Shown: positions 1 to 11,176, numbered from the stretch's first letter. The stretch: DNA of 64,000 nucleotides from Serratia fonticola (GCF_001006005.1 NZ_CP011254.1:1736001-1800000), one strand, 5' to 3'. Program-made: numbers and translations. Notes: generated by a model not told the origin, from the letters alone.

Positions 1-953
1 TTGTCTACCAGAACCGCCAGCAGAATAACGGCTGCTTTCACGATCATTTGGTAGTAGGAAGAAACACCCAGTAAATTCAAACCGTTGTTCAGGAAGCCAA
101 GGATCAGCGCCCCGATCAGGGTACCGACGATGCGCCCTTTACCCCCAGCCAGGCTGGTACCACCCAGCACCACCGCAGCGATAGCATCCAGCTCATAGCC
201 GGTACCCGCGGTAGGTTGCGCAGAGGACAAGCGCGCCACTTCAATAACCCCAGCCAGTGCCGCCAGCAGGCCGCACAGGGAGTAAACGATGATTTTAACC
301 CTATCGACGCTGATACCGGAAAGGCGGGTAGCCGCTTCGTTGCCGCCCAGCGCATAAATATAGCGGCCAAGACGGGTGTGATGCAGCATATACCAGGCGG
401 CGATAAACACGATGGCCATGATCCAGATCGGGGTAGGAACGCCCAACGGGCGGCCAATCCCAAACCAGCCGAAGGTGTCGGCAACGTCAGTAAAGCCGGT
501 ATTGACCGGGCTACCGTTGGTGTACACCATGGTCACGCCGCGCAGTAACAGCATCATCACCAGGGTGGCGATAAACGCCTGAACCTTGCCTTTGGCAACG
601 ATAATCCCGGTACAGGCCCCTACGGCAGCCCCCAATGCCAGCGCAGCTGCCACAGCCACTACCGCATTGACTTCAAATCCGACAATCGAAGCCGCTACCG
701 CCCCGGTCAGCGCCAACAGCGATCCGACCGACAAATCGATGCCGGAAGTCAGGATCACCAACGTCATACCGACCGCCATGATGGCGTTCACCGAGGTTTG
801 CTGCAGAATATTGAACAGGTTATTAACGGTGAAGAAATTCGGGCTCATTGAAGACACCACGGCAATCAGCACCAGCAGGGCAATCAGCGATTTCTGCTCC
901 AACAGCCACTCTTTACTGAACCAGCGCTTAGCTGCGACACTTTGTGAACTCAT
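1..953 (-). CDS. rbsC: ribose ABC transporter permease RbsC (3' end outside window)
   Basis: Inner-membrane permease of the RbsABC ribose importer. The reading frame opens with ATG at 953 (MSSQSVAAKRW) and stays open to the window edge, giving 317 codons of a protein that is about 320 residues in E. coli, so only the last few residues are missing. It is strongly hydrophobic and carries the family signature LTSGIDLSVGS and a GGTSLAGGKGR stretch near the C-terminus. It starts 6 bp after the rbsA stop, which supports co-transcription in the order rbsD-rbsA-rbsC. rbsB, rbsK and rbsR would lie beyond position 1. Confidence 0.96.
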   Translation of the reverse strand, partial: MSSQSVAAKRWFSKEWLLEQKSLIALLVLIAVVSSMSPNFFTVNNLFNILQQTSVNAIMAVGMTLVILTSGIDLSVGSLLALTGAVAASIVGFEVNAVVAVAAALALGAAVGACTGIIVAKGKVQAFIATLVMMLLLRGVTMVYTNGSPVNTGFTDVADTFGWFGIGRPLGVPTPIWIMAIVFIAAWYMLHHTRLGRYIYALGGNEAATRLSGISVDRVKIIVYSLCGLLAALAGVIEVARLSSAQPTAGTGYELDAIAAVVLGGTSLAGGKGRIVGTLIGALILGFLNNGLNLLGVSSYYQMIVKAAVILLAVLVD

Positions 954-959
954 ATCTGA

Positions 960-2465
960 TTACTCCTGCTTTACGCCGTATTGCTTGCCGACGGCTGCTG
1001 CCATCAGCACTTCCTGGGTGGCCTGTTCAATCGGGAATTCGCCGCTGAGGTGGCCTTCGTGCATCACCAGGATGCGGTCACTCATGCCCAGCACCTCCGG
1101 CATTTCCGAAGACACCAGAATGATGCTCAGCCCTTCCTGCTTGAACTGGTTGATTAACTGGTAGATCTCTTTTTTGGCCCCGACGTCGACGCCGCGGGTC
1201 GGTTCGTCGAGGATCAGCACCTTTGGCCGGGTCATCAAGCCACGGGCAATCGCCACTTTTTGCTGGTTGCCGCCGGAAAGCAGGCCAATCGGTTGCTCCA
1301 TCGACGGCGTTTTAATATTGAACAGGCGGATAAAATCGCTGACGGCGATCTGCTCGTCGGCATGTTTCAGTCCACCACCTGCACGGCTGAAGTAGCGCAG
1401 CGCGGTCAGCGACATGTTTTCCTTCACCGACATCCCCAGCACCAGACCATCACGTTTACGGTCTTCGGAGATATAGACGATACCGTTGGCCAGACCGTCC
1501 TGAGGAGTACGAGTGACCACTTCATGGCCATCCAGGTTCACGGTGCCGCTTTTACGTGGCGCCGCACCGTACAGGATCTTCATCAGCTCGGTACGCCCAG
1601 CCCCCATCAGGCCAGCCACACCCAAAATCTCACCACGGTATAAAGTAAAGCTGACGTCATGCACGCCAGGGCCGGAAACGTGGCTCACCTGCAGGCGTTT
1701 TTCACCACGCGGCAGGTTCAGGCGTGGATACTGCTCTTCCAGCTTGCGGCCCACCATCATTTCGATCAGCGAATCTTCATTCAGTTCGGCAACCGGCCGC
1801 TCAGCAATAAATTGCCCGTCACGGAATACGGTCACATCGTCGCAGATTTCGAAGATCTCTTTCAGGCGGTGGGAGATATAAACAATGCCGCGGCCTTCGG
1901 CTTTCAGCTCGTTGATCACTTTAAACAGCGAGGCGGTTTCGGTATCGGTCAGGGCATCGGTCGGCTCATCCATGATGATCACTTTGGATTCAAAGCTCAG
2001 CACCTTGGCGATTTCCACCATTTGCTGATCGCCAATCGACAATTCCCCCACCAGCCGGTGGCTGCTGTAACGCAGGTTCAAACGCGCCAGCAGTTTGTCC
2101 GCTTCGGCATACATGCGTTTCCAGTCGATGCGGCCAAAGCGGTTAACGAACTCGCGGCCAAGAAAGATGTTCTCGGCAATGGTCAGCTGCGGGATCAGGT
2201 TCAGTTCCTGGTGGATGATGCCGATACCCGCTTCCTGCGAATCCTTCGGCCCGTTGAAGGCCACCTCTTTGCCGAGGAAATATTGGCTGCCCGCATCTTT
2301 GTTGTAGATACCGGTCAGCACTTTCATCATGGTGGACTTGCCGGCACCGTTTTCCCCCACCAGCGCCATCACCCTGCCGGGATAAACGCTCAGGGCGGCG
2401 CCAGAAAGCGCCTTCACGCCGGGAAAGGCCTTATCGATCCCTTTCAGTTGCAGTAAAGGTTGCAT
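960..2465 (-). CDS. rbsA: ribose import ATP-binding protein RbsA
   Basis: Cytoplasmic ATPase of the ribose importer, 501 residues, the normal length for this double-cassette family. The N-terminal ABC domain has an intact Walker A (GENGAGKST, about residues 37-45) and LSIGDQQ signature. The C-terminal domain has the family's degenerate Walker A (GLMGAGRTE) and an LSGGNQQK signature near residue 397. The gene follows rbsD with a 7-bp gap and precedes rbsC, so the three form one operon read leftward from the RbsR-type operators near 2.9-3.0 kb. Confidence 0.97.
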   Translation of the reverse strand: MQPLLQLKGIDKAFPGVKALSGAALSVYPGRVMALVGENGAGKSTMMKVLTGIYNKDAGSQYFLGKEVAFNGPKDSQEAGIGIIHQELNLIPQLTIAENIFLGREFVNRFGRIDWKRMYAEADKLLARLNLRYSSHRLVGELSIGDQQMVEIAKVLSFESKVIIMDEPTDALTDTETASLFKVINELKAEGRGIVYISHRLKEIFEICDDVTVFRDGQFIAERPVAELNEDSLIEMMVGRKLEEQYPRLNLPRGEKRLQVSHVSGPGVHDVSFTLYRGEILGVAGLMGAGRTELMKILYGAAPRKSGTVNLDGHEVVTRTPQDGLANGIVYISEDRKRDGLVLGMSVKENMSLTALRYFSRAGGGLKHADEQIAVSDFIRLFNIKTPSMEQPIGLLSGGNQQKVAIARGLMTRPKVLILDEPTRGVDVGAKKEIYQLINQFKQEGLSIILVSSEMPEVLGMSDRILVMHEGHLSGEFPIEQATQEVLMAAAVGKQYGVKQE

Positions 2466-2472
2466 AGGCGCC

Positions 2473-2892
2473 TCAGAAAGTTACGCCGGAGCACAGGATC
2501 ACGTTCGCGTAGGGCGAACATTCTCCGCTGCGGATCACGGCCCGGCTGTGTTCGGTTTGCGCTTTAAACGCACTGTGGCTGATATAGCTGATGCTGATGG
2601 TATTGCCCTGGTGTTGGCCAAGCTGCGTCAGTTGGGCCAGCAACGCTTCATGGAGCGACGGGTTATGCTTGACGATCTCTTCCGCCAAGATGGCGCTCTC
2701 TACCTGCATTTCCTGCGTCACAACACCGACAACCTGCAAGAACGTCGGCACCCCTTGGGTCAGCGCCAGATCGATACGCGGCGTCACGGCCGGGATCGGC
2801 AAGCCCGCATCGCAAATCGCGATTTGATCGGTGTGGCCGAGACGAGAGACCACCGCAGAAACATCAGAATTCAGTAGTACGCCTTTTTTCAT
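2473..2892 (-). CDS. rbsD: D-ribose pyranase RbsD
   Basis: Cytoplasmic mutarotase that interconverts beta-pyranose and furanose forms of ribose so that RbsK can phosphorylate it. The 139-residue protein starts [22 protein letters not shown], and the conserved His in GHTD and the C-terminal [10 protein letters not shown] segment are typical. It is the first gene of the rbs operon. The ATG at 2892 is preceded by a GGAGTTTACTC-type leader and lies 14 bp downstream of the proximal RbsR-type palindrome. Confidence 0.97.
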   Translation of the reverse strand: MKKGVLLNSDVSAVVSRLGHTDQIAICDAGLPIPAVTPRIDLALTQGVPTFLQVVGVVTQEMQVESAILAEEIVKHNPSLHEALLAQLTQLGQHQGNTISISYISHSAFKAQTEHSRAVIRSGECSPYANVILCSGVTF

Positions 2893-2906
2893 GAGTAAAC
2901 TCCAGC

Positions 2907-2922
2907 AGCGAAACGTTTCGCT
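2907..2922. promoter_or_regulatory. RbsR-type operator, proximal
   Basis: Perfect 16-bp palindrome AGCGAAACGTTTCGCT just upstream of rbsD. It matches the LacI-family RbsR operator known in front of the E. coli rbs operon, so ribose-inducible repression is likely. A second near-identical copy is centred 79 bp further upstream. Confidence 0.85.
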
Positions 2923-2985
2923 ATTGAGTCAGTGTAGAAAATCAGCAGGGGAAGACAACCCTGTAATAGCGGAAATGTGATCGTC

Positions 2986-3001
2986 ATCGAAACGTTTCGC
3001 T
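2986..3001. promoter_or_regulatory. RbsR-type operator, distal
   Basis: ATCGAAACGTTTCGCT shares the 12-bp core CGAAACGTTTCG with the proximal site. The centre-to-centre distance is 79 bp, about 7.5 helical turns. A TGTGA half-site at 2977-2981 could be part of a weak CRP site, but its second half is poor. Confidence 0.7.
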
Positions 3002-3022
3002 CACGTTCGACAAAGCGTAGCT

Positions 3023-3054
3023 AAAAAAGAAGGGCCCAGCAAATGCTGAGCCCC
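3023..3054 (-). terminator. kup transcription terminator
   Basis: Read on the minus strand directly after the kup stop: GGGGCTCAGC, a short loop, GCTGGGCCC, then CTTCTTTTTTAG. The 9-bp GC stem (one G-T pair) with a T-rich tail fits a Rho-independent terminator that separates kup from the rbs operon. Confidence 0.8.
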
Positions 3055-3058
3055 TGAT

Positions 3059-4927
3059 TTAGATTTCGACCTGGGTTCCCAGTTCGATGACCCGGTTAGG
3101 CGGGATCTCAAACTGGTCGGCAGCCCGCAGCGCATTGCGGCTCAGGGCGATAAACAGCTTGCCGCGCAGGAACAGATACCACGGCCGTTTGGTGAGGATC
3201 AGCGATTCATGGGACATAAAGAACGACGTCTCCATCATCCGGCATGGCAGCCCTTCCAACCCACAGCGGTGGAAGACTTCCTCAACGTTCGGCGTTTCAC
3301 GCCAGCCATAGCTGGCCACTACCCGCCAGAAGGTCGGCGACAGTTGTTCAATCGTCACCCGCCGGACGTTATGCACATAAGGGGCATCTTCGGTACGCAA
3401 GGTCAGCAGCACCACTCGCTCATGCAACACTTTGTTGTGCTTGAGGTTATGCAGCAGGGCAAACGGGATCACGTTAATGGCGCGGGACATAAACACTGCA
3501 GTGCCTGGCACGCGAACCGGCGGTGATTTTTCCAGTGAGGCAATCAGCGCTTCAAGGGAGTTGCCGTGCTCATGCATCCGGCGCAGCAGGCGGAAGCGTT
3601 CGCTCTTCCAGGTGATCATGATCAGGAACATCACCAGGGCCAACGTCAGCGGCAACCAACCACCAGAGAACAGCTTCAGGGCGTTAGCCGAGAACATCGG
3701 CACATCGATAATCAGCAGGATCGCCAGAATGCCCCCCACCAGGAAGCGATTCCAATGCCAGTTCTTGATGGCAACGGAGGTGATCAGGATGCTGGTCAAT
3801 ACCATGGTGCCAGTCACCGCGATGCCATAGGCTGCGGCCAGGTTGCTGGAGTGTTCGAAGCCCACAATCACCAACACCACGGCGATATACAGGGTCCAGT
3901 TGATCACCGGGATATAGATCTGGCCGGACTCCATTTCCGAGGTATGAATGATACGCATCGGTGACAGATAGCCCAGACGAACGGCCTGGCGGGTCAACGA
4001 GAAGACGCCGGAAATGACCGCCTGCGAGGCGATCACCGTGGCCAGCGTGGCCAATATCAGCAGCGGGATCAGCGCCCAGTCGGGGGCCAACAGGAAGAAC
4101 GGGTTCTTGATCGCCTCCGGATTTTTCAGCAGCAATGCCCCTTGGCCGAAGTAGTTAAGCACCAGCGAAGGCAGCACTACGGTGAACCAGGCCAGGCGGA
4201 TCGGGAATTTGCCAAAGTGGCCCATATCGGCATACAGCGCTTCCACACCGGTAATCGACAGCACCACCGCACCGAGCGCGAAGAACGACACCTTCTTATA
4301 TTCAACAAAGAAGTTGAGGGCCCATTTCGGGTTCAGCGCCTGCAATACTTCCGGGTTGGAGATAATGCTGCGCGCTCCCAGGACTGCCAACACGATAAAC
4401 CACAGTAGCATCACCGGGGCAAACAGCTTGCCCACGCTGCCAGTGCCGTGTTTTTGGATTGCAAACAGTAAGGTCAGTACCAGAATGGAGAGCGGGACGA
4501 TATAGGGATCCAGCGACGGGGCGGCAATCTCCAGCCCTTCGATCGCCGACATCACCGAGATCGCCGGGGTGATCACCACCTCGCCATAGAAGAAGCTGCC
4601 ACCAATCAGGCCCAGGATCACCAGAAAAGACGTGGTCCGCGCCGAGGTATGGCGCCCTGCCAAAGACATCAACGTCAGTATCCCGCCTTCACCGGCGTTA
4701 TCCGCACGCATAACGTAGGTGAGATACTTCAGGGAAACGATGACGATCAACATCCAGAAGATTAAGGAAAGGAAGCCAAACACCACATCGGGCCGGACGT
4801 CAAAACCGTAATGGCCGGAAAAACATTCTCGCAAGGTATAGAGCGGGCTGGTGCCGATATCACCGTAAACGACCCCAATAGCCGCCAGGGTAACCGCCGA
4901 TAAAGACTGTTTATGTTCTGTGCTCAT
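3059..4927 (-). CDS. kup: low-affinity potassium transport protein Kup (TrkD)
   Basis: Inner-membrane K+/H+ symporter of the KUP/HAK family, used for potassium uptake especially at low pH. The 622-residue length equals that of E. coli Kup. The N-terminus contains the signature [17 protein letters not shown], followed by about twelve hydrophobic segments up to residue 450 and a hydrophilic cytoplasmic C-terminal domain with the RVPGTAVF motif. It is transcribed away from ravA and ends at a good terminator. Confidence 0.98.
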   Translation of the reverse strand: MSTEHKQSLSAVTLAAIGVVYGDIGTSPLYTLRECFSGHYGFDVRPDVVFGFLSLIFWMLIVIVSLKYLTYVMRADNAGEGGILTLMSLAGRHTSARTTSFLVILGLIGGSFFYGEVVITPAISVMSAIEGLEIAAPSLDPYIVPLSILVLTLLFAIQKHGTGSVGKLFAPVMLLWFIVLAVLGARSIISNPEVLQALNPKWALNFFVEYKKVSFFALGAVVLSITGVEALYADMGHFGKFPIRLAWFTVVLPSLVLNYFGQGALLLKNPEAIKNPFFLLAPDWALIPLLILATLATVIASQAVISGVFSLTRQAVRLGYLSPMRIIHTSEMESGQIYIPVINWTLYIAVVLVIVGFEHSSNLAAAYGIAVTGTMVLTSILITSVAIKNWHWNRFLVGGILAILLIIDVPMFSANALKLFSGGWLPLTLALVMFLIMITWKSERFRLLRRMHEHGNSLEALIASLEKSPPVRVPGTAVFMSRAINVIPFALLHNLKHNKVLHERVVLLTLRTEDAPYVHNVRRVTIEQLSPTFWRVVASYGWRETPNVEEVFHRCGLEGLPCRMMETSFFMSHESLILTKRPWYLFLRGKLFIALSRNALRAADQFEIPPNRVIELGTQVEI

Positions 4928-5236
4928 AGTTTGCTTCTTTTGCTAGATCATCCGTCAACCGACGCATCCGCATCAGGCTTAAGATATGGGCTCTAAGATC
5001 CGTTACACCCGGTAAAAGGCGCACAGTATGCATCATTTATACTACTTGCCTACTCTTATATCGGGTCCCAAAAATAAACAAAATGTGAATCAGCCCCCTT
5101 GTTGAGCATAGAAAAATTTTACTAATCAACCAGCTATAGGGCTAAAAATAATGATGGTTTATCATCGGATTCTCTAGCAAGATTGGCTGTCGGCCTGGGT
5201 GGCAGGCTCTAACCTCCGGACAACGCGAGCTATTTT
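4928..5236. other. divergent kup-ravA intergenic region
   Basis: 309 bp separating the divergent kup and ravA starts. The middle is AT-rich (roughly 5040-5165), as expected for back-to-back promoters. I could not assign a convincing -35/-10 pair to either gene and see no open reading frame worth calling. Confidence 0.5.
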
Positions 5237-6745
5237 ATGGCGTCATCAACACTTCTGGCAGAACGGATCTCCCGCCTCAGCAGTGCGCTGGAGAGCGGTC
5301 TTTATGAACGGCAAGAGGCTATCAGGCTGTGCTTGCTGGCGGCCTTGTGCGGCGAAAGTGTGTTCTTGCTCGGCCCGCCGGGGATCGCCAAGAGTCTGAT
5401 CGCCCGCCGGCTGAAATTTGCCTTCCGCAGCGCTCGTTCATTTGAATACCTGATGACGCGCTTTTCCACACCGGAAGAGGTGTTTGGCCCACTGTCGATC
5501 CAGGCTCTGAAAGATGAAGGCCGCTATCAGCGCCTGACTGCGGGTTATCTGCCTGAAGCAGAGATCGTGTTTCTTGATGAAATCTGGAAGGCTGGCCCGG
5601 CAATCCTCAATACCTTGCTTACCGCGATCAACGAGCGCCGCTTCCGTAACGGCAATAGTGAAGAGCCCATTCCGCTGCGCCTGCTGGTCACCGCCTCCAA
5701 TGAATTACCCGAGGCCGATAGCAGCCTTGAAGCGTTGTATGACCGTATGCTGATCCGGCTGTGGCTTGATAAGGTGCAGGATAAGCAGAATTTCCGCTCG
5801 CTGTTGGTGGCCCGCCAGAATGAAAGCGACAACCCGGTGCCCGAAGCGCTGAGCATCAGCGATGAAGAGTTCCACCAATGGCAACCACTGATCGATAAGG
5901 TCAAACTGCCGGAAAACTGCTTTGAACTGATTTTCCTGCTGCGCCAACGGTTAGACGCCTTGGAACAGGCGCCTTATGTTTCCGACCGGCGTTGGAAGAA
6001 ATCCCTGCGCTTACTGCAGGCCTGCGCCTTTTTCAGCGGCCGCGACACCATTGTGCCGTTGGATTTAATGCTGTTGAAGGATTGCCTGTGGCACGATCGG
6101 ACATCATTAAAGTTGTTACAGCAACAAATCGATCAGTTGCTGACCGAACAAGCCTATCAGCAGCAAACCTTGTTGATCCAGCTACAGCAGATCCACACCC
6201 GTTGGATGCAGCATCAACAGCAACAGAGTCATCGCCAAGCCATCCAACTGGTGAAAAAAGGCGGCATGTTCAGCCGCAAGCCACAATACGTGCTGGAGCA
6301 TCAGCTCACTGGCACCACTTTGACGCTGCTGCTGCAAAAGCCATTACAGCTGCACGACATTCAGGTTAACCACCTGAGTATCGAAAGCAGCATGCTGGAA
6401 AACTGGCTGCAAAAAGGCGGTGACGTGCGCGCCAAGCTCAACGGTATTGGTTTTGCCCAGCAGATCGATCTGGAAGTCGATGAGCAACTGCACCTGACCG
6501 TGTTAGACGTCAGCCGCCAGCCCTCCCTGCTGGCCATGCCGGGTAAGCCGACTGGGGGAACCCCGCCAGAATTCCTGGACGAAATAGAAACATTAAGCCA
6601 GCGCCAGGCAGAGCAGCGGCGGCTATTCAGCCAGCATCAACCCTGCCTGTTTACCCCAGCCGCCGGGTTGGCGAAAATTGAAGCCAGCCTGTTGCAGGTG
6701 GCTGAGCAGATCAAACAGCTGTCCCAGCAAATGCGCGGCCAGTAA
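5237..6745 (+). CDS. ravA: MoxR-family AAA+ ATPase RavA
   Basis: Cytoplasmic hexameric AAA+ ATPase. In E. coli it works with ViaA and binds the inducible lysine decarboxylase, linking acid and nutrient stress to respiratory complexes. The 502-residue protein has Walker A GPPGIAKS near residue 49, Walker B VFLDEIWK near residue 112, and sensor and arginine-finger segments typical of MoxR proteins, followed by the LARA-type C-terminal region. It lies 2 bp upstream of viaA, a standard ravA-viaA operon. An acid-stress decarboxylase cassette lies a few kilobases away; that this one interacts with RavA is only conceivable. Confidence 0.96.
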   Translation: MASSTLLAERISRLSSALESGLYERQEAIRLCLLAALCGESVFLLGPPGIAKSLIARRLKFAFRSARSFEYLMTRFSTPEEVFGPLSIQALKDEGRYQRLTAGYLPEAEIVFLDEIWKAGPAILNTLLTAINERRFRNGNSEEPIPLRLLVTASNELPEADSSLEALYDRMLIRLWLDKVQDKQNFRSLLVARQNESDNPVPEALSISDEEFHQWQPLIDKVKLPENCFELIFLLRQRLDALEQAPYVSDRRWKKSLRLLQACAFFSGRDTIVPLDLMLLKDCLWHDRTSLKLLQQQIDQLLTEQAYQQQTLLIQLQQIHTRWMQHQQQQSHRQAIQLVKKGGMFSRKPQYVLEHQLTGTTLTLLLQKPLQLHDIQVNHLSIESSMLENWLQKGGDVRAKLNGIGFAQQIDLEVDEQLHLTVLDVSRQPSLLAMPGKPTGGTPPEFLDEIETLSQRQAEQRRLFSQHQPCLFTPAAGLAKIEASLLQVAEQIKQLSQQMRGQ

Positions 6746-6747
6746 CC

Positions 6748-8211
6748 ATGCTGAGCCTCGAAACGCTCGATATGCTGTTGTCGATCTCCGAAGGCGAGCT
6801 GATCGAAGAACTGATCATTGGCCTGTTGGCCACGCCGCAGTTGGCGGTATTTTTCAATAAATTCCCGGCGATACGCCGGGCGATCAACCGCGATCTGCCT
6901 CAATGGAAGCTGCAACTGAAAGATCGCATTCAGCAAGCCGTGGTGCCGCCGGTGCTGGCGCAAGAGTTTTACCGCTACCAGCAGTGCCAGTTGGAAAGCC
7001 ACGGCCAGTTCTCGCAAAACCTTAACGAGACGCTCGATCTGTTACGCCAATGCGCGTCGCCGTTTTACGCCCAGGCACGGAGCATGGTGGACGCCGCCGA
7101 TCTCCCCTCTCATCCGCTCGATGGCAGTTTCCAGACCCTGTTTCTGCAACGCTGGCGCATTAGCCTGACTCTGCAGGCCACGATGCTGCACCATAAGTTA
7201 CTGGAGCAGGAGCGTGAACAACTGATGGCCGAGCTGCAAGAACGGTTGGCGCTGAGCGGCGCACTGGAGCCGGTGCTGGCAGAGAACGACACGGCCGCAG
7301 GCCGATTGTGGGATATGAGCAAAGGCCAGTTACAACGCGGTGACTACCAACGGCTGGTGGAGTACGGAGACTTCCTGCAACAACAGCCAGAGCTACAAAA
7401 GCTGGCGCAGCAACTGGGCCGCAGCTATGAAGCCAAGGCGGTGCAGCAACAAGACGCGCAGCCGGAACCGTACCGGGTGATGGTGCAGGTACCCGCCATT
7501 CAGCCGGAAGAGGTCAGCGGTATACACCAAAGTGACGACATCCTGCGGCTACTGCCTCCCGAACTGGCGGCGTTGGGCATTGAAGAGTTGGAGTTTGAAT
7601 TTTACCGGCGGCTGCTGGAAAAACGCTTGCTGACCTATCGCCTGCAAGGGGATGCCTGGCAGGAACAGATCATGATGCACCAGGTCACCCATCAGCAGCA
7701 GGACCGGCAGCCACGCGGGCCGTTTATTGTCTGCGTAGATACCTCCGGCTCAATGGGCGGCTTTAATGAACAATGCGCCAAGGCCTTTTGCCTGGCACTG
7801 CTGCGTGTCGCACTGGCAGATAATCGCCGCTGCTACATCATGCTGTTTGCCAGCCAGATTGTGCACTATGAACTGACGGCCGCCAGCGGTATCGAACAGG
7901 CGGTGCGTTTCTTGGGCCAGCATTTTCGTGGCGGGACGGATTTGGCCGCCTGCCTGAATGCCACCGTCAGCAAAATGGCGGAAAGCGACTGGTTTGACGC
8001 CGATGCGGTGATTATTTCCGATTTTATTGCCCAGCGGCTGCCGGAAGAGGTGATCAAGAAAGTGAAGTCACAGCAGCACAGCCACCAGCAACGCTTTCAC
8101 GCGGTGGCCATGTCAGCCTATGGCAAACCCGGCATCATGCGCATCTTCGATCATATCTGGCGCTTTGATACCGGGTTAAAAAGCCGTTTACTGCGGCGCT
8201 GGAGTCGCTAG
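6748..8211 (+). CDS. viaA: VWA-domain protein ViaA
   Basis: Partner of RavA, 487 residues, close to the E. coli protein (483). The C-terminal von Willebrand factor A domain carries a full MIDAS motif (VDTSGSMGG, about residues 330-338), later completed by GGTDLAA. The N-terminal helical half is typical of the family. It stimulates RavA ATPase activity in E. coli. The gene begins 2 bp after ravA and converges on asnA with only 3 bp between the stops; no terminator is visible in that gap. Confidence 0.95.
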   Translation: MLSLETLDMLLSISEGELIEELIIGLLATPQLAVFFNKFPAIRRAINRDLPQWKLQLKDRIQQAVVPPVLAQEFYRYQQCQLESHGQFSQNLNETLDLLRQCASPFYAQARSMVDAADLPSHPLDGSFQTLFLQRWRISLTLQATMLHHKLLEQEREQLMAELQERLALSGALEPVLAENDTAAGRLWDMSKGQLQRGDYQRLVEYGDFLQQQPELQKLAQQLGRSYEAKAVQQQDAQPEPYRVMVQVPAIQPEEVSGIHQSDDILRLLPPELAALGIEELEFEFYRRLLEKRLLTYRLQGDAWQEQIMMHQVTHQQQDRQPRGPFIVCVDTSGSMGGFNEQCAKAFCLALLRVALADNRRCYIMLFASQIVHYELTAASGIEQAVRFLGQHFRGGTDLAACLNATVSKMAESDWFDADAVIISDFIAQRLPEEVIKKVKSQQHSHQQRFHAVAMSAYGKPGIMRIFDHIWRFDTGLKSRLLRRWSR

Positions 8212-8214
8212 CTG

Positions 8215-9207
8215 TTACAGCAGCCCTTCAACGCTCTCGCGTACTTCTGGTCCCCACACGCCACACTGTACCTGCCCAATATGCGACAGTTGCAGCAACA
8301 GCATCACCAGGCGTGATTGACCAATACCACCACCAATGGTCTGAGGCATTTCACCACGCAGCAGGGACTGGTGCCATTCCAGCTTCAGGCGATCCAGATC
8401 GTCGGTTAACGTCAGCTGATGTTGCAACGCTGCCGCATCAACACGGATTCCCATCGAGGAAAGTTCAAACGCATCCTGCAACACCGGGTTCCACACCACG
8501 ATGTCACCGTTCAACCCTTTCAGCCCTTCGATACCTGGCGTGGTCCAGTCATCATAATCCGGTGCACGCACGTCATGGGATTTACCATGTGACAGTTTGC
8601 CACCAATACCAATCAGGAATACTGCTCCCAATTCTTTGGCGATCGCACGTTCACGGCCTTTGGCATCCAGCTCAGGGTAACGTTGCAGCAATGTTTCGCT
8701 GTGAACAAAGTGGATCTGTTCTGGCAGGAACGGTGCCAGACCAAATTCACGGCTCACCGCAGCTTCCGTTTCTTTTATAGAGGCATAGATCCGCTTAACG
8801 GTATCTTGCAGGTAAGCCGGGCTACGTTCGCCATCTCCCATTACACGTTCCCAATCCCACTGATCGACATACACCGAGTGGATCGGCGTCAGGCGATCTT
8901 CATCCGGGCGCAGCGCTTTCATATGGGTATACACACCTTCACCCGCGCTGAAATCGTGCTCACCCAGGGTTTTACGCTTCCATTTAGCCAGCGAGTGCAC
9001 GACTTCAAACGTCGCGTCCGGCAGGCTTTTGACTTTCACCTGAACGGCTTTTTCGCTGCCAGAAAGGTTATCTTGAGTACCATCGCCCAGTCGGCTGAGG
9101 ATCGGGGCCTGCACTTCAATCAGGCCAAGCTGCTGTTCCAACTGGCGGGAGAAGAAGGATTTTACGAAGCTGATTTGTTGTTGTTTTTGGATAAACTGCT
9201 TTTTCAT
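8215..9207 (-). CDS. asnA: aspartate-ammonia ligase (asparagine synthetase A)
   Basis: Makes asparagine from aspartate, ammonia and ATP. The 330 residues match E. coli AsnA in length, and class-II aminoacyl-tRNA-synthetase-like features are present: [17 protein letters not shown] at the N-terminus and [14 protein letters not shown] near the C-terminus. It is divergent from asnC across a 155-bp intergenic region, the arrangement through which AsnC activates asnA when asparagine is scarce. Confidence 0.98.
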   Translation of the reverse strand: MKKQFIQKQQQISFVKSFFSRQLEQQLGLIEVQAPILSRLGDGTQDNLSGSEKAVQVKVKSLPDATFEVVHSLAKWKRKTLGEHDFSAGEGVYTHMKALRPDEDRLTPIHSVYVDQWDWERVMGDGERSPAYLQDTVKRIYASIKETEAAVSREFGLAPFLPEQIHFVHSETLLQRYPELDAKGRERAIAKELGAVFLIGIGGKLSHGKSHDVRAPDYDDWTTPGIEGLKGLNGDIVVWNPVLQDAFELSSMGIRVDAAALQHQLTLTDDLDRLKLEWHQSLLRGEMPQTIGGGIGQSRLVMLLLQLSHIGQVQCGVWGPEVRESVEGLL

Positions 9208-9362
9208 TGCCGTATCTCTTGAATAATCTGTCTAGTTGCCAATGATTAAGCAACAGAATGGCACCTAAATTCAATATCCATCAATCAATATTGTCTTTTC
9301 GCTTTTAATCGGTCATTTTTAAGCGGTGATAATTCAACAATCAGCAATTAAAGGGGCATTTA

Positions 9363-9824
9363 ATGGCAGAAATTTATCAGATCGATAATCTCGATCGCGG
9401 CATCCTCAACGCATTAATGGAGAATGCCCGCATGCCTTACGCCGAACTGGCGAAGAATTTTGCCGTCAGCCCCGGCACCATTCATGTGCGGGTGGAGAAG
9501 ATGAAGCAGGCCGGGATCATCACCGGAACGCGGGTTGATGTGAACCCAAAACAGCTGGGCTACGACGTCTGCTGCTTTATCGGCATCATATTGAAGAGTG
9601 CCAAGGACTACCCTTCGGCGCTGAAAAAGCTCGAAAGCCTGGATGAAGTGGTGGAAGCCTATTACACCACCGGCCACTACAGCGTGTTTATCAAGGTGAT
9701 GTGCCGCTCGATCGATGCGCTGCAACAGGTACTGATCAACAAAATCCAGACCATCGACGAGATCCAGTCAACGGAGACGCTGATCTCGTTGCAGAATCCT
9801 ATCATGCGTACCATTACGCCTTAA
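9363..9824 (+). CDS. asnC: transcriptional regulator AsnC
   Basis: Lrp/AsnC-family regulator, 153 residues. An N-terminal winged helix-turn-helix (LDRGILNALMENARMPYAEL) is followed by a RAM ligand-binding domain. It activates asnA and represses itself in E. coli, with asparagine as effector. The start ATG at 9363 follows AAAGGGGCATTTA, a good ribosome-binding site. In E. coli the next gene is mioC; here the acid-stress cassette intervenes. Confidence 0.97.
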   Translation: MAEIYQIDNLDRGILNALMENARMPYAELAKNFAVSPGTIHVRVEKMKQAGIITGTRVDVNPKQLGYDVCCFIGIILKSAKDYPSALKKLESLDEVVEAYYTTGHYSVFIKVMCRSIDALQQVLINKIQTIDEIQSTETLISLQNPIMRTITP

Positions 9825-9836
9825 TAAGCGATTTTT

Positions 9837-9876
9837 CACAGCCCACAAGCCTCTATGATAGGCCCGTGGTGCTGTG
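9837..9876 (+). other. stem-loop after asnC
   Basis: Imperfect hairpin: CACAGC, CCAC and GCCT pair in turn with AGGC, GTGG and GCTGTG around a 7-nt loop. It is well placed to end asnC mRNA but has no following T-run, so it may be a Rho-type end or an mRNA-stabilising structure. Confidence 0.5.
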
Positions 9877-10217
9877 TAAGGCAGCCCAAACCTGATTGAG
9901 TAAAATCACTTTGCCAGAAAGGAAAAGATAGAACGTTTAAAAAAGATTGAAAATCGGGTCTACGGAGGTCACGTTTGCATCAATAGGGTGTTCCTGAAGA
10001 ATGTGAGGCATTTGTTAAATTATTGGGTCATACACGTCAATATCACTAATCTGTTAATCATTATAAATGCAAGTCTTACATATGTAGGAATCATACGACA
10101 TCTGTAGTTATCTGCTCTTATATACCTGAAGAGTCGTTTAAAATATTATTCTCTCACTTTATAAAACTACACTTTGATCATGCACTGATAGCAGGCGTGG
10201 CAAGCAAGGGAGAGATG
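9877..10217. other. AT-rich region upstream of hdeD
   Basis: About 340 bp without a gene. Base composition drops sharply to AT-rich after roughly 9990, the left edge of the acid-stress cassette. The stretch presumably holds the hdeD-hdeB promoter and possible H-NS binding DNA, but I could not define a specific promoter or a GadE-like box by eye. Confidence 0.45.
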
Positions 10218-10805
10218 ATGGTTTATATTGACAGTGATACCATTAACAAACTCAGTCTCCGGGCACTGAGTAAATATAAAAAAATTGTTTTATTTTTAGC
10301 CGTACTGCTTTTACTGTGCGGTACTTTATGTCTACTCGTTCCTGTCTATTCTGGTATTGCTTTGAGCTATCTTTTAGGAAGCTTGTTTGTTATTTCAGGG
10401 ATATACTCCTTCGTCAGCGCATTGGCTTTCAGAAAAAACACTTCGAGTTTCATTTCATTGTGTCTATTTTGCATTATCTATATTTTTCTAGGCGTTAGCT
10501 TTTTATCAAGCCCAATGGTCGGAATGAATATTCTTTCAATGCTCATTTGTATTCTATTTTTGTTAGGGGGTATGAGTCGCCTGACTACCGCGTTTAACAA
10601 TAGCGAAATGATTGGGCGTTACTGGTGTATTTTTATCGGTATCCTGGATTTTGCTATTGCATTCATCTGGCTGAGTGCTGGTGAAGACACATCATACCTA
10701 TTAACCGTAATGTTAATCGGTCTTGAAATGGTATTAACTTCATGGTTTTTGTTCATTCTTAACTATGGTTTTAACCAACATAAAGACAGACACTCCGTTG
10801 CTTAA
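10218..10805 (+). CDS. hdeD: HdeD-like acid-resistance membrane protein
   Basis: Inner-membrane protein of about 195 residues with six hydrophobic segments. The opening MVYIDSDTINKLSLRAL resembles E. coli HdeD (MLYIDKATI), and the family's repeated three-helix halves are recognisable. HdeD supports survival at low pH at high cell density in E. coli. I place the start at ATG 10218 because AGGGAG at 10207-10212 is well spaced from it; a GTG at 10197 and an ATG at 10215 are in the same frame. The downstream neighbour hdeB starts 49 bp later and is probably co-transcribed, although in E. coli the two genes are divergent. Confidence 0.85.
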   Translation: MVYIDSDTINKLSLRALSKYKKIVLFLAVLLLLCGTLCLLVPVYSGIALSYLLGSLFVISGIYSFVSALAFRKNTSSFISLCLFCIIYIFLGVSFLSSPMVGMNILSMLICILFLLGGMSRLTTAFNNSEMIGRYWCIFIGILDFAIAFIWLSAGEDTSYLLTVMLIGLEMVLTSWFLFILNYGFNQHKDRHSVA

Positions 10806-10854
10806 TCTCGATACATTTTTCAATATATACAATATTAATCAGGAGATAGTTATC

Positions 10855-11169
10855 ATGACTAAATTTACGAAAAAGATCCTTATCGCTTCAGCTTTGATTG
10901 TGGCTAGTATTAATGTAGCCAACGCAGAAACTACGGGTAAAACAACCCCACAGGATATGACTTGCAAAGAATTCATTGATCTTAACCCTAAGGCGATGAC
11001 CCCCGTAGCATTCTGGGTGGTCAATAAAGATAATGTTTATCAGCAAGGTGACTATGTTGACTGGAATGAAGTAGAAACCATCTATGTTCCGCAGGTCATC
11101 AAAGCCTGCAAGCAAAAACCTGAAAGCAAGCTGGAAGAATTTAAGCAGTGGATTAACGAAATCAAATAA
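10855..11169 (+). CDS. hdeB: periplasmic acid-stress chaperone HdeB
   Basis: Small periplasmic chaperone, 104 residues with a signal peptide ending near ANA (about residue 23). The mature part contains DMTCKEFIDLNPKAMTPVAF and a second Cys in VIKACKQKP; these two cysteines form the single disulfide of the HdeA/HdeB fold. It resembles E. coli HdeB more than HdeA. HdeB prevents aggregation of periplasmic proteins at mildly acidic pH. AGGAG at 10841-10845 sets the start at ATG 10855. No hdeA is present. Confidence 0.92.
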   Translation: MTKFTKKILIASALIVASINVANAETTGKTTPQDMTCKEFIDLNPKAMTPVAFWVVNKDNVYQQGDYVDWNEVETIYVPQVIKACKQKPESKLEEFKQWINEIK

Positions 11170-11176
11170 TACCATC

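Noticed and set aside
1260..2456. Plus-strand frames opposite rbsA
   Set aside because: Shadows of a fully conserved double ABC ATPase gene.
9837..9876. Calling the hairpin after asnC an intrinsic terminator
   Set aside because: Good stem, but no T-run follows on either strand.
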